Origin: Thauera sp. UBA6194
Lineage (GTDB): Bacteria; Pseudomonadota; Gammaproteobacteria; Burkholderiales; Rhodocyclaceae
Direction: 5' to 3'
Assembly: GCA_002422685.1 (NCBI GenBank)
Contig: DITC01000039.1
Location: 1-64,000, forward strand
DNA: 64,000 nt
Shown here piece by piece: positions 18,646 through 31,125 of this stretch. Position 1 is the stretch's first letter; each line of letters starts with the position of its first letter. Both the position numbers and the translations under genes were made by a program. The notes beneath the pieces were generated by a model. The model made no database searches. It saw only the letters and a program-made list of their open reading frames with translations, and had not been told where the DNA came from.

Positions 18646-20940
18646 TTACAGCCCGGCGTTGCGCGACTCCTTGGCATCCACGACCGCGAGCGCGGTCATG
18701 TTCACCAGCCGGCGCACCGTGGCCGACGGGGTCACGATGTGCACCGCCTTGGCCGCGCCGAGCAGGATCGGCCCCACCGAAACGCCGTCGCCGTTGGCCA
18801 TCTTCATCAGGTTGAAGGAGATGTTGGCGGCGTCGAGGTTGGGCATGACCAGCAGGTTGGCCTCGCCCTCGAGGCGCGAGTCCGGATGCAGCTTCTCGCG
18901 CATCTCCACAGACAACGCGGCGTCACCATGCATCTCGCCGTCGACGTTGATGTCCGGGCGGGTGGTGTGCAGGATCTCGCACGCCTTGCGCATCTTGCGC
19001 GCAGAGGCCGAGTTCGAGCTGCCGAAGTTCGAGTGCGACAACAAGGCGACGTTCGGCTCGATGCCGAAGCGGCGCAGCTCGTCGGCCGCCATGCGCGCGA
19101 TCTCGGCGACTTCCTCGGCGCTCGGGGCCTCGTTCACGTAGGTGTCGGTGACCGCGATCATGCGCTTGGTCAGCAGCAGCAGGTTCATCGCCGCGAACTG
19201 CTTGGCGCCGGGCGCCAGACCGATGACGTCGGCGACCTGCTTGAGGTGGTAGTCGTAGGAGCCGAAGGTGCCGCACACCATCGCGTCGGCGTCGCCGTGA
19301 CGCAGCAGCATCACCCCGATCAGCGTGGTGTCGCGACGCATCTTGGCCTTGGCCAGATCGGGCGTCACGCCGTCACGGCTCATGAGCTTGTAGTAATCGG
19401 TCCACAGCTCACGGTAGCGCGGATCGAACTCCGGATTCACCACCTCGAAGTCCCGCTCGGGCACGAGGTTGAGGCCGATCTTCTTGATCCGCATCTCGAT
19501 GACCTCGGGCCGGCCGATCAGGATCGGGCGCGCCAGGCCCTCGTCGAGCACCACGCGCACCGCATGCAGCACGCGCTCGTCCTCGCCTTCGGCGTAGATC
19601 ACGCGCTTCTGCTCCATCGGCACCGCCTTGGCGGCAGAGAACACCGGCTTCATGACGATGCCCGACTGGTACACGAAGCCGGTGAGGCTGGTGACGTAGG
19701 CGTCGAAATCGGCGATCGGCTTGGTCGCCACGCCCGAATCCATCGCCGCCTTCGCCACCGCGGGCGCGATCTTGACGATCAGGCGCGGATCGAAAGGCTT
19801 CGGGATGATGTATTCGGGGCCGAAGCTGAGCTCCTGGCCGCCGTAGGCGCTGGCGACGATGTCGCTCGCCTCGGCCTCGGCCAGCTCGGCGATCGCCTTC
19901 ACGCAGGCGAGCTTCATCTCCTCGTTGATCGTGGTCGCGCCCACATCGAGCGCACCGCGGAAGATGAACGGGAAGCAGAGCACGTTGTTGACCTGGTTCG
20001 GGAAGTCCGAACGGCCGGTGGCGATGATGCAGTCCGGGCGCACGGCCTTGGCGTCGGCCGGCAGGATCTCGGGGTTGGGGTTGGCGAGCGCGAAGATCAG
20101 CGGCTTGTCGGCCATCTTCGCCACCATCTCGGGCTTGAGCACGCCCGCGGTCGAAAGCCCCAGGAAGATGTCGGCACCGACGATCACGTCGCCCAGCGTG
20201 CGGCCTTCGGTCTTCTGCGCGTAACGCGCCTTGGTCGGCTCCATGTTGGGCTCGCGGCCCTCGTAGATCACGCCCTTGGAGTCGCAGACGGTGATGTTCT
20301 CGCGCTTCAGGCCGACGCTCACCATCAGGTCGAGGCAGGCGATCGCGGCGGCGCCGGCACCGGACACCACCATCTTCACGGCGCCGATGTCCTTGCCCAC
20401 CACCTTGAGACCGTTGATCAGGCCGGCGCACGAGATGATCGCGGTGCCGTGCTGATCGTCGTGGAAGACGGGGATCTTCATGCGCTCGCGCAGCTTCTTC
20501 TCGATGTAGAAGCACTCGGGTGCCTTGATGTCCTCGAGGTTGATGCCGCCCAGCGTGGGCTCGAGCGCGGCGATGATCTCGATCAGCTTGTCGGGGTCGT
20601 TCTCGGCCAGTTCGATGTCGAAGACGTCGATGTTGGCGAACTTCTTGAACAGACAGCCTTTGCCCTCCATGACCGGCTTGGAGGCCAGCGGGCCGATGTT
20701 GCCCAGGCCGAGCACCGCGGTGCCGTTGGTAACCACGGCCACCAGGTTGCCCCGGCTGGTGAGTTCGAAAGCTTCGGCGGGGTCGGCGACGATCGCGTCA
20801 CAGGCCGCGGCCACGCCGGGCGAATAGGCGAGCGCGAGGTCGCGCTGGTTGGTGAGGCCCTTGGTGGGCACCACGGAGATCTTGCCGCGCGTGGGCGAGC
20901 GATGATAGTCGAGTGCTGCGGCGATGAAGTCCTGATCCAT
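18646..20940 (-). CDS. maeB: NADP-dependent malic enzyme with phosphotransacetylase-like domain
   Basis: Oxidatively decarboxylates malate to pyruvate with NADP, supplying NADPH and pyruvate during growth on acids. The 764 residues equal MaeB length: malic enzyme domain (1-430; [43 protein letters not shown]) and a C-terminal phosphotransacetylase-like regulatory domain (430-764). The ATG at 20,940 follows AGAGGGGAG, deciding the start against a longer upstream frame. Confidence 0.96.
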   Translation of the reverse strand: MDQDFIAAALDYHRSPTRGKISVVPTKGLTNQRDLALAYSPGVAAACDAIVADPAEAFELTSRGNLVAVVTNGTAVLGLGNIGPLASKPVMEGKGCLFKKFANIDVFDIELAENDPDKLIEIIAALEPTLGGINLEDIKAPECFYIEKKLRERMKIPVFHDDQHGTAIISCAGLINGLKVVGKDIGAVKMVVSGAGAAAIACLDLMVSVGLKRENITVCDSKGVIYEGREPNMEPTKARYAQKTEGRTLGDVIVGADIFLGLSTAGVLKPEMVAKMADKPLIFALANPNPEILPADAKAVRPDCIIATGRSDFPNQVNNVLCFPFIFRGALDVGATTINEEMKLACVKAIAELAEAEASDIVASAYGGQELSFGPEYIIPKPFDPRLIVKIAPAVAKAAMDSGVATKPIADFDAYVTSLTGFVYQSGIVMKPVFSAAKAVPMEQKRVIYAEGEDERVLHAVRVVLDEGLARPILIGRPEVIEMRIKKIGLNLVPERDFEVVNPEFDPRYRELWTDYYKLMSRDGVTPDLAKAKMRRDTTLIGVMLLRHGDADAMVCGTFGSYDYHLKQVADVIGLAPGAKQFAAMNLLLLTKRMIAVTDTYVNEAPSAEEVAEIARMAADELRRFGIEPNVALLSHSNFGSSNSASARKMRKACEILHTTRPDINVDGEMHGDAALSVEMREKLHPDSRLEGEANLLVMPNLDAANISFNLMKMANGDGVSVGPILLGAAKAVHIVTPSATVRRLVNMTALAVVDAKESRNAGL

Positions 20941-21295
20941 GTTCTCCCCTCTGCGGTTCGTGAGGTGTGTGTCTTGTCGTGAATGCGGGCAGGCGTCGCC
21001 CACGGGGGGCGCCCGACCGGGACGGCCGCGCGCCGAATGCATCGTTCGGAAGATTCTCGGGAATGTGCTCTTGTTGTTGTGGCTGCGTCCCCGGGCGCGA
21101 CGCGGGCGCCGCTTCGATTGACGTGACCGAAGTTTAGCGCAGCCACCCCGGCTTTGGCAGCGCCACGGGCTGATCCGGCGCATCAGACCGGCCGCAATCA
21201 CGCCATTCGCCCCGACGCGCACCGCTTTTTGGCAGAATGCGGGCTCCGGACGCCCCGATCGCGGCGCGTTGGGCACACGAACAGGGGAGAAATGC
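20941..21295. other. divergent maeB / parA intergenic spacer
   Basis: About 355 bases between divergently transcribed genes. The outer parts hold the ribosome binding sites of both genes. The middle is GC-rich with short C/G palindromic stretches around 21,090-21,115 and an isolated TTGACG at 21,117-21,122 without a good -10 partner. I see no reading frame with protein-like composition and no clear operator. Confidence 0.5.
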
Positions 21296-22075
21296 ATGCG
21301 GCGAGTGGTGTTCAACCAAAAAGGCGGGGTCGGCAAATCGACCATCACCTGCAACCTGGCGGCGATCAGCGCCCAGCAGGGCAAGCGCACCCTGGTCGTC
21401 GACCTCGACCCGCAAGGCAACTCCACCCAGTACCTGCTCGGGGCGGGCACCGACGCGCTCGAGGTGACCCTGGCCGACTTCTTCGACCAGACCCTCAACT
21501 TCAAGCTCAACCCGCGCGACACCAGCGAGTTCGTGGTCGCCACGCCCTTCGAGGGCCTGCACGTGATGCCCTCGCATCCGCTGCTCGAGGAGTTGGTCTC
21601 GAAGCTCGAGTCGCGCTACAAGATCTACAAGCTGCGCGATGCGCTCGAAGAGCTCGGCGAAGACTTCGACTGCATCTACATCGACACCCCGCCGGCGCTC
21701 AACTTCTTCACGCGCTCGGCGCTGATCGCCGCCGACAGCTGCCTGATCCCCTTCGATTGCGACGAGTTCTCGCGCAAGGCGCTGTACTCGCTGCTCGAGA
21801 ACGTGCAGGAGATCAAGTCCGACCACAACCGCAAGCTCGCGGTCGAGGGCATCGTCGTCAATCAGTTCCAGCCCCGCGCCACCCTGCCGCAGAAGGTGGT
21901 GCAGGAACTGATCGACGAAGGCCTGCCGGTGCTGCAGCCCTATCTGTCGGCCTCGGTGAAGATCAAGGAATCGCACGAGCAGGCCAAGCCGATGATCCAC
22001 CTCGACCCGAAGCACAAGCTGTCACAGGAGTTCGTCGCACTGCACGACACGCTGGCGCGCACATACGGCGCCTGA
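21296..22075 (+). CDS. orphan ParA-family ATPase
   Basis: Deviant Walker ATPase of 259 residues of the ParA/MinD superfamily, which position DNA or protein cargo by ATP-dependent gradients. Walker A is KGGVGKST beginning at Lys9; DLDPQGNSTQYLLG and YIDTPPALNFFT follow. The start at 21,296 comes after AGGGGAGA; an ATG four bases earlier is out of frame. No ParB or parS-like neighbour is visible, so the cargo is unknown; this is not the chromosomal parAB pair. Confidence 0.9.
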   Translation: MRRVVFNQKGGVGKSTITCNLAAISAQQGKRTLVVDLDPQGNSTQYLLGAGTDALEVTLADFFDQTLNFKLNPRDTSEFVVATPFEGLHVMPSHPLLEELVSKLESRYKIYKLRDALEELGEDFDCIYIDTPPALNFFTRSALIAADSCLIPFDCDEFSRKALYSLLENVQEIKSDHNRKLAVEGIVVNQFQPRATLPQKVVQELIDEGLPVLQPYLSASVKIKESHEQAKPMIHLDPKHKLSQEFVALHDTLARTYGA

Positions 22076-22098
22076 GGCGGCGCCGCGGCGCGCGTCGC

Positions 22099-23217
22099 TC
22101 AGCGCGGCGGCTGCGCGCCGGACTCGTCCTCGATCGCTGGCGAGCGCACGCTGGTCAGCCGCCCGATCTCCGACTCATCGATCCACTCGCGCCACACCGC
22201 CATCAGCACCGCGAGCACGACCGGGCCGAGAAACAGCCCGACCAGGCCGAATGCCGCCAGCCCGCCGAGCACGCCGAACATCACGAGCAGGAAGGGGATG
22301 CGCGTCGCGTTGCTGATCACCAGCGGCCGGATGAGGTTGTCCACCCAGCTCACCACCAGCACCCCCCAAAGCAGCAGGCCCACGCCCTCGACCGTGTTCC
22401 CGGTCACCAGCAGCCAGATGCCGATCGAGCCCCACGCGAAGGGCGTGCCGAAAGGCACCATCGCGATCACCGCCGTCACTGCGCCGAGCAGCACCGGCGC
22501 CGCCACGCCCGCCCACCAGTAGCCCAGGCCCGCAACGAAACCCTGGCCGATCGCGGTCACGATCAGCCCCCAGACCACGGCCTTGGTCATGCCGCCGACC
22601 GCGCCCAGGTAGGAATCGACACGCTCGCCGAGGAAATGACGCAGCACCCCATGCACCTGCGACAGCACCCGGTCGCCATCGCGATACAGGAAGAACACGG
22701 TGATGAGCGCGAAGCCCAGCTTGGCTGCGTTGCGACCGACGTCGCCGATCAGCGCCACCACCTGGTCGCTGCCGCGCCGCACCCAGTCGGTCAATTGCGC
22801 ACGGAGCGCATCCGGGTCATGGGTGAGTTCGTCGAGCAGGCCCTGCAGCGCGTCCCCTACCCACGGCAGAGTGCGAACGAACTCAGGCAGGGTCAGCGCA
22901 CCCTGCTTGATCTGCGCCGTCATCGCGGCGATCGCCAGCGCCAGCTCGCTCTGCAGCAGCATGCCGATCCACAGCGCCGGCAGCACGAAGGCAGTGCTCA
23001 GCAGCAGCGTCATCAACAGCGCGCTTGAGGTCGGATAGCGCGGCATGGCCGCGCGCAGGCGCCAATAGGCCGGCCAGGTCGCGAAGGCGATGATCACCGC
23101 CCAAGCCACCGGAACGATGAACATGTGCAGCACCGCATAGCTCAGCAGCAACAGGCCGCCGAGCACGAACCCGAGGATGACGCGGCGGGCGATCTTTTCG
23201 GCGACCTGGTCGATCAT
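22099..23217 (-). CDS. AI-2E family transporter (PerM-like)
   Basis: Integral membrane protein of 372 residues. Hydrophobic segments at about 12-50 and 62-90, a soluble helical stretch (95-160), then four to five segments to 340 follow the AI-2E/PerM family pattern. IAMVPFGTPFAWGSIGIW and the phrase VSWVDNLIRPLVIS are highly typical. Family members include exporters of autoinducer-2 and a sodium/proton antiporter, so substrate is open. Its start overlaps the stop of the CorC-like gene by four bases, implying co-translation. Confidence 0.9.
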   Translation of the reverse strand: MIDQVAEKIARRVILGFVLGGLLLLSYAVLHMFIVPVAWAVIIAFATWPAYWRLRAAMPRYPTSSALLMTLLLSTAFVLPALWIGMLLQSELALAIAAMTAQIKQGALTLPEFVRTLPWVGDALQGLLDELTHDPDALRAQLTDWVRRGSDQVVALIGDVGRNAAKLGFALITVFFLYRDGDRVLSQVHGVLRHFLGERVDSYLGAVGGMTKAVVWGLIVTAIGQGFVAGLGYWWAGVAAPVLLGAVTAVIAMVPFGTPFAWGSIGIWLLVTGNTVEGVGLLLWGVLVVSWVDNLIRPLVISNATRIPFLLVMFGVLGGLAAFGLVGLFLGPVVLAVLMAVWREWIDESEIGRLTSVRSPAIEDESGAQPPR

Positions 23218-24551
23218 GCCGCCTCGCCCCCGTCGAGCACCGCCCCGGCATTCGCCCGCTCATCCGCCGCCGCCGGCAGCGCGGTCGCCAGCACCTTGTC
23301 GATGCGCTTGCCGTCGAGGTCGACGACCTCGAAGCGCCAGCTCTCCCAGGTGGCGATGTCCCCCGTGTTGGGCACGCGCCCGAGCAACCACATGACCATG
23401 CCCGACAGCGTGTGATAGCGCCCCTTGTCCTCTTCCGGCACCGTCCTGATGCCGAGGCGGTCCTTGAGCTCGACGATCGGGATCAGGCCGTCGAGCAGCC
23501 ATGAGCCGTCCTCGCGCTGCACCGCCCAGGCTTCCTCGGTGTCGTGCGGCAGGAACTCACCGGTCACCGATTCGATCACGTCGTGCAAGGTGACCATGCC
23601 CTGGATCTCACCGTACTCGTCGATCACGAACACGATGTAGGTGCCCGAGGCGCGAAACTGATCGAGGAGCTCCATGCCGGTAAGGGACTCGGGCACGTAC
23701 ACCGCCGGCTGCAGCTCCGTGGTCAGATCGATCGCCTCGCCGCGCAGCGACTGGTTGAAGAGCTTCTTGGCGCTGGCAATGCCGAGGATGTCGTCGAGCC
23801 CCCCACGACACACCGGGAAACTCGAGTAGGACGAGGACGCCACCCGCTCGAGGTTCTCCGCCAGCGGCCGCTCGAGGTCGAGCGACACGATGTCGGCGCG
23901 CGGCACCATCAGCGAGCCGATCTGCCGGTCGTCGAGGCGGAACACGTTGCGCACCATGTCGTGCTCGCTCTTCTCGATCACGCCGGCCTCGGAGCCCTCG
24001 ACCAGCATGGCGTGGATTTCCTCCTCGGTCACGCTCGGGCCGGTGCTCTCGCGCTGGCCCAGAATGCGCAGCAGCAGCGCGGTCGAACCGGCGAGCAGAT
24101 ACACGAAGGGCCGCGACGCGATCGCCAGCACGTTCATCGGCCGCGCCACCAGGCGGGCTATGCCTTCCGGGTCGATCTGGCCGATGCGCTTGGGCACCAG
24201 CTCGCCGACCACGATGGAAACATAGGTGATCACCACCACGACCAGCACCGTCGAGCCGATCTCGCTCACGCGCTGCTCCACGCCCAGGCCCTGCAGCCAG
24301 TCGGCCAGCGGCCCGGCGAGCGCGGCCTCGCCGACGATGCCGTTGAGCACACCGATCGAGGTGATGCCGATCTGGATCGTAGACAGGAAGCGGGTCGGAT
24401 CCTCGCCCAGCTTGATCGCCACCGCGGCCGCACCGTCGCCGTCCTCGGCCAGCCGCGCGAGGCGAGCCCGGCGCGCGGTGACGAGCGCGATCTCGGACAT
24501 GGCGAAGACGCCGTTGAGGACGATGAGGGCAACGAGAAAAATTATTTCCAT
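23214..24551 (-). CDS. CNNM/CorC-type hemolysin-family membrane protein
   Basis: Protein of 445 residues with an N-terminal DUF21/CNNM membrane domain (1-195), a CBS domain pair (about 205-335; MVPRADIVSLDLERPL and DEYGEIQGMVTLHDV) and a C-terminal CorC_HlyC domain. The family is linked to Mg2+ or Co2+ export; older names are hemolysin or TlyC. It starts at MEIIFLVALIVLNGVFAMSEIAL, with CGGAA upstream. It forms a two-gene unit with the AI-2E gene and is divergent from the manganese-type riboswitch, a possible metal-homeostasis neighbourhood. Confidence 0.92.
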   Translation of the reverse strand: MEIIFLVALIVLNGVFAMSEIALVTARRARLARLAEDGDGAAAVAIKLGEDPTRFLSTIQIGITSIGVLNGIVGEAALAGPLADWLQGLGVEQRVSEIGSTVLVVVVITYVSIVVGELVPKRIGQIDPEGIARLVARPMNVLAIASRPFVYLLAGSTALLLRILGQRESTGPSVTEEEIHAMLVEGSEAGVIEKSEHDMVRNVFRLDDRQIGSLMVPRADIVSLDLERPLAENLERVASSSYSSFPVCRGGLDDILGIASAKKLFNQSLRGEAIDLTTELQPAVYVPESLTGMELLDQFRASGTYIVFVIDEYGEIQGMVTLHDVIESVTGEFLPHDTEEAWAVQREDGSWLLDGLIPIVELKDRLGIRTVPEEDKGRYHTLSGMVMWLLGRVPNTGDIATWESWRFEVVDLDGKRIDKVLATALPAAADERANAGAVLDGGEAA

Positions 24552-24679
24552 CGGGTTCCGGTATCGAGAAAGGGTAGGACCGGCCCTTGCTGGCCCTGAC
24601 CGACGCGGCAGCCGACGATGATGCCCCAGCGGCCACGGGGTGTCGACCGGGCGCCCCCCGACGCGTTCGCACGCAGCGC

Positions 24680-24709
24680 TTGACATTGTCGCAGCGCACC
24701 AGAGAAACT
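24680..24709 (+). promoter_or_regulatory. candidate promoter of the riboswitch transcript
   Basis: A perfect -35 box TTGACA (24680-24685) is followed after 18 bases by a weak -10, GAAACT (24704-24709). A start near 24,715 would place the riboswitch aptamer right at the 5' end of the RNA. The -10 is poor, so the exact start is uncertain. Confidence 0.4.
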
Positions 24710-24718
24710 GCCGCCTAA

Positions 24719-24900
24719 CAAGGGGAGTAGCTTTTCCGCCCCGGCATCGTCAATACGGCAGACCGGTCGCCAGACCGTCTCCCGGTGCCGGGGTAGCGAT
24801 CGAGTCGGTTCGTTGCAAGCGAGACCTTGCCCATGGGGCAAGGTCCGTGCATCGTAGCGCGCAAGGGTCTGTGTCCTTCGGGAACAGGCCTTTTTTGTGT
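24719..24900 (+). promoter_or_regulatory. yybP-ykoY (Mn2+) riboswitch with intrinsic terminator
   Basis: The two conserved loops of the yybP-ykoY class are present: AAGGGGAGTAGC at the 5' side (24720-24731) and GCAAGCGAGACCTTGC (24815-24830) at the 3' side, with GTCAATACGGC between. The 3' loop arm can pair two ways: GCAAG/CTTGC closes the aptamer hairpin, while GACCTTGCCC (24823-24832) pairs perfectly with GGGCAAGGTC (24836-24845) and would dismantle it. A terminator follows: a stem capped by TTCG (24866-24890) and six T (24891-24896). Known members bind Mn2+ and allow expression of Mn exporters or TerC proteins when Mn is high. Confidence 0.9.
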
Positions 24901-24912
24901 GCGGAGCGCGCG

Positions 24913-25200
24913 ATGAAATCGATCGAAACGCTGTGGATCTGGGCGGCTTTTGCCGCCATCGCGAGAACGATGCTGCGGATGGTCCCGTTCGCCTTCGGTG
25001 GCGGCAGGCAGTACCGGGTGTCGTTGAAAGAAGCGGCCGGCTGGCCGCTCGCGGTCATCGCCGCCCCTCCTCGCAATCGCGGCGGCGGCGAGCCTGTGGC
25101 ACACGGCGCGCAAAGAGGCGCTCACCTCCTGACTCAAGACCTCGACCGCGGCGCCCCGTGCGCGGCCGCCTCTCCTCTTCTCTCGAAAGCTCCGAAATGA
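24913..25200 (+). pseudogene. decayed 5' fragment of a TerC/Alx-family membrane protein gene
   Basis: A 95-codon frame directly after the riboswitch, with GGAG before its ATG. Residues 1-52 match the start of TerC/Alx proteins: MKSIETLWIWAAFAAIA, then FAFGGGRQYRVSLKEAAGW. The expected hydrophobic second helix is instead read as PPRNRGGG; shifting frame near 25,067 restores LLAIAAAASLWHTARKEALTS and a stop, so a frameshift is likely. The remaining roughly 250 residues of a TerC protein are absent. The frame's TGA overlaps the ATG of the sodium channel (ATGA), so ribosomes could still couple the two. Functional leader peptide is the alternative to plain decay. Confidence 0.7.
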
Positions 25201-26009
25201 CCTCGACCCTTCAACGCTTCGTGGAATCCGCTGCCTTCCAGCGCTTCGTGATCATCGTGATCGTCATCAACGCGATCACCCTCGGCCTCGAGACCTCCAC
25301 CGCCGCCATGGCCGCAGCCGGCGGCCTGCTGCTCGCGCTCGATCGCGCCGCGCTGGCGATCTTCGTCGTCGAGCTCGCGCTCAAGCTCTTCGTCTATCGC
25401 CTGCGCTTCTTCCGCAGCGGCTGGAATGTGTTCGACTTCACCATCGTCGCGCTCACCCTCGCCCCCACCGGCGAAGGCCTGCAGGTGCTGCGTTCGCTGC
25501 GCATCCTGCGCGCGCTGCGCCTGGTGTCGGTGGTGCCCTCGATGCGCAAGGTGATCAATGCTTTGCTGAAGGCCATCCCCGGCATGGGCTCGGTGCTCAC
25601 CCTGCTGCTGCTCGTGTTCTACGTCGCCGCGGTGATGAGCACCAAGCTCTTCGGCGCCGCCTTCCCGGACTGGTTCGGCACCATCGGCGCCTCGTTCTAC
25701 ACCCTGTTCCAGGTCATGACCCTGGAGTCGTGGTCCATGGGCATCGCCCGCCCGGTCATGGAGGCCTACCCCTTCGCGTGGATCTTCTTCGTGCTCTTCA
25801 TCCTGCTCACCACCTTCGCGGTGCTCAACCTCTTCATCGCCATCGTCGTGGATTCGATGAGTTCGGTGGAGCACGAGGAGCAGGAGCAGACCCGCGAGCT
25901 CGTCAGCATGGACCACGACGAGGTGCTCACCGAGCTGCGCACGATCCGCGCCGAGCTGGCAGCGCTGCGGGGCGCCGGCACCGACGCGCGCACGCCTGGC
26001 GACAGCTAG
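25197..26009 (+). CDS. voltage-gated sodium channel, NaChBac/NavAb type
   Basis: Single-domain six-helix channel of 270 residues that would assemble as a tetramer. S1-S3 cover about 14-90. The S4 sensor RSLRILRALRLV has gating arginines at 99, 102, 105 and 108. The pore helix leads to the selectivity filter TLESWSM (175-181), identical to NavAb and diagnostic of sodium selectivity. S6 (195-220) ends in NLFIAIVVDSM, followed by an acidic neck and a heptad-like coiled coil (LTELRTIRAELAALR, 244-258). It starts four bases inside the end of the TerC remnant. Roles known in other bacteria concern motility, chemotaxis and pH. Confidence 0.93.
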   Translation: MTSTLQRFVESAAFQRFVIIVIVINAITLGLETSTAAMAAAGGLLLALDRAALAIFVVELALKLFVYRLRFFRSGWNVFDFTIVALTLAPTGEGLQVLRSLRILRALRLVSVVPSMRKVINALLKAIPGMGSVLTLLLLVFYVAAVMSTKLFGAAFPDWFGTIGASFYTLFQVMTLESWSMGIARPVMEAYPFAWIFFVLFILLTTFAVLNLFIAIVVDSMSSVEHEEQEQTRELVSMDHDEVLTELRTIRAELAALRGAGTDARTPGDS

Positions 26010-26019
26010 ACGAGCACGC

Positions 26020-26424
26020 TCAGCGCTTGACCTCGAGCAGCTCGATCACGAAGTTGAGCGTGCTGTCGGGCGGGATGCGGCCCGCCACGCCGCTGCTGCC
26101 GTAGGCGGTCTCCGGCGGGCAGACGATGCGCACCGCGCCGCCCGGCCTCATCTGCTGCAACACCTCCTGCCAGCACGGAATCAAGGCCTCGAGCGGCAGC
26201 TCTGCCGGGCGGTTGCGGCTGTAGGAGCTGTCGAACTCCTTGCCGTCGGCGAGCGTGCCCTGATAATGCACGCGCACCACGTCGGCCAGCGTCGGCGACG
26301 CGCCGGTCTCGCCCACACGGTAGGTCTCGACGGTGATGCCCGAGGGCAAGGTCGTGGTCTGCGGCCCTGCGGCCAGGGCGAGCGGAAGATGGAGAACGGC
26401 TAGAAGAGGCAGCAGTCGGCGCAT
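26020..26424 (-). CDS. secreted FKBP-type peptidyl-prolyl isomerase
   Basis: Protein of 134 residues with a signal peptide (MRRLLPLLAVLHLPLALAAG) and one FKBP domain. VRVHYQGTLADGKEFDSSY, the flap region and PPETAYGSSGVAGRIPPDSTLNFVIELL carry the aromatic pocket residues of the active isomerase fold. It probably assists folding in the periplasm. It converges on the sodium channel gene with ten bases between stop codons and lies downstream of alaS on the same strand. Confidence 0.93.
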   Translation of the reverse strand: MRRLLPLLAVLHLPLALAAGPQTTTLPSGITVETYRVGETGASPTLADVVRVHYQGTLADGKEFDSSYSRNRPAELPLEALIPCWQEVLQQMRPGGAVRIVCPPETAYGSSGVAGRIPPDSTLNFVIELLEVKR

Positions 26425-26499
26425 GACGACTCCGGACGAGAAACGGTTGTGAAAGGATGAACACCCGACCGGCCGACTGCCCGGCCTCCATCTGACGGC

Positions 26500-29121
<2,622 letters not shown>

Positions 29122-29228
29122 GGAAGTTTGCGTGTTTTCTGGACGATAGGCCCGCGCTGCAGGCGATTGCGCAAGTTTATCATGAGCTTAAGCACGCCAA
29201 TTGCCGCCCCGCGCGGCACGGGCCTTCG

Positions 29229-29245
29229 CCTATAATTGACGCGAA
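29229..29245 (+). promoter_or_regulatory. -10 box overlapped by a TTGACG inverted repeat
   Basis: A consensus TATAAT (29231-29236) lies 40 bases before the adenosyltransferase ATG. Overlapping its end, TTGACGCGAACGTCAA has perfect 6-bp arms around CGAA. This could be an operator over the start site or just a hairpin in the 5' leader. A good -35 box at normal spacing is not visible. Confidence 0.4.
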
Positions 29246-29275
29246 CGTCAACCAACAACGGGACACGAGCACATC

Positions 29276-29827
29276 ATGGGTAACCGCCTCTCCAAGATCT
29301 ACACCCGCACCGGCGACGCCGGCACCACCGGCCTGGGCGACGGCAAGCGCGTCTCCAAGAACAGCCTGCGCATCCACGCCTTGGGCGAGGTCGACGAGAC
29401 CAACGCCATCATCGGCCTGCTGCTGTGCGAAGAGCTGCCCGAGGACGTGCGCACCCTGCTGACCAACGTGCAGCACGACCTGTTCGACCTCGGCGGCGAG
29501 GTCTGCATCCCGGGCATGAGCATGATCACCGACAAGCAGGTCACCCACCTCGAAGAAGAGCTCGACCGCTTCAACGACGACCTCGAGCCGCTCAAGGACT
29601 TCATCCTGCCCGGCGGTACGCGCGCGGCCGCTTACGCCCATCACGCCCGCACCGTGTGCCGCCGCGCCGAGCGCGCGCTGGTGGCGCTGGCGCTGGAAGA
29701 GGCGGTGAACGACGCACCGCGCCAGTACCTCAACCGCCTGTCCGACCTGCTCTTCGTGCTCGGCCGCGTGCTCAACCGCGCGGGCGGACGCGGCGACGTG
29801 CTGTGGCAGAAACGCAAGAACGCATGA
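29276..29827 (+). CDS. cob(I)yrinic acid a,c-diamide adenosyltransferase, PduO type
   Basis: Makes adenosylcobalamin from cob(I)alamin and ATP. The 183-residue protein carries the PduO-type ATP site RTGDAGTTGLGDGKR near the N-terminus, then DETNAIIGLLL, the phosphate-binding FILPGGTRAAA and the closing CRRAERALVAL and YLNRLSDLLFVLGR. No other B12 gene and no cobalamin riboswitch is nearby, so it probably serves general B12 salvage. Confidence 0.95.
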   Translation: MGNRLSKIYTRTGDAGTTGLGDGKRVSKNSLRIHALGEVDETNAIIGLLLCEELPEDVRTLLTNVQHDLFDLGGEVCIPGMSMITDKQVTHLEEELDRFNDDLEPLKDFILPGGTRAAAYAHHARTVCRRAERALVALALEEAVNDAPRQYLNRLSDLLFVLGRVLNRAGGRGDVLWQKRKNA

Positions 29828-29874
29828 TGGTTCGCAGCTGAGCGCTCAGGCGGGCAGCAGGCACGGCCCGTCTC

Positions 29875-29928
29875 GAGCCGCCCCTCTCCGGCCGCCCCTT
29901 CTCCGAGCGCCCCTCTCCGGCCGCCCTG
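29875..29928. repeat. short imperfect tandem repeat between adenosyltransferase and dinB
   Basis: The segment CCCCTCTCCGGCCGCCC occurs twice with a period of about 30 bases, each copy preceded by GAGC(C)G. It lies between converging genes and contains no plausible reading frame. Its C-rich, purine-poor strand is unlike the flanking genes. Confidence 0.6.
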
Positions 29929-29956
29929 CCCCGAGCCACGTGCGCGCCCTCTGCCG

Positions 29957-31060
<1,104 letters not shown>

Positions 31061-31074
31061 GGGCCCGCCCTATT

Positions 31075-31101
31075 GAAAAAGGCCCGCGCGCGGCAGGCCT
31101 T
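31075..31101 (-). terminator. probable intrinsic terminator downstream of aroG
   Basis: On the minus strand AAGGCC (31101-31096) pairs with GGCCTT (31084-31079) around a GC-rich loop, and T residues follow directly (complement of 31080-31075). It separates aroG from dinB, which is read in the same direction. Confidence 0.6.
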
Positions 31102-31125
31102 CTTCCACGCCAACACGCCGGCGAA

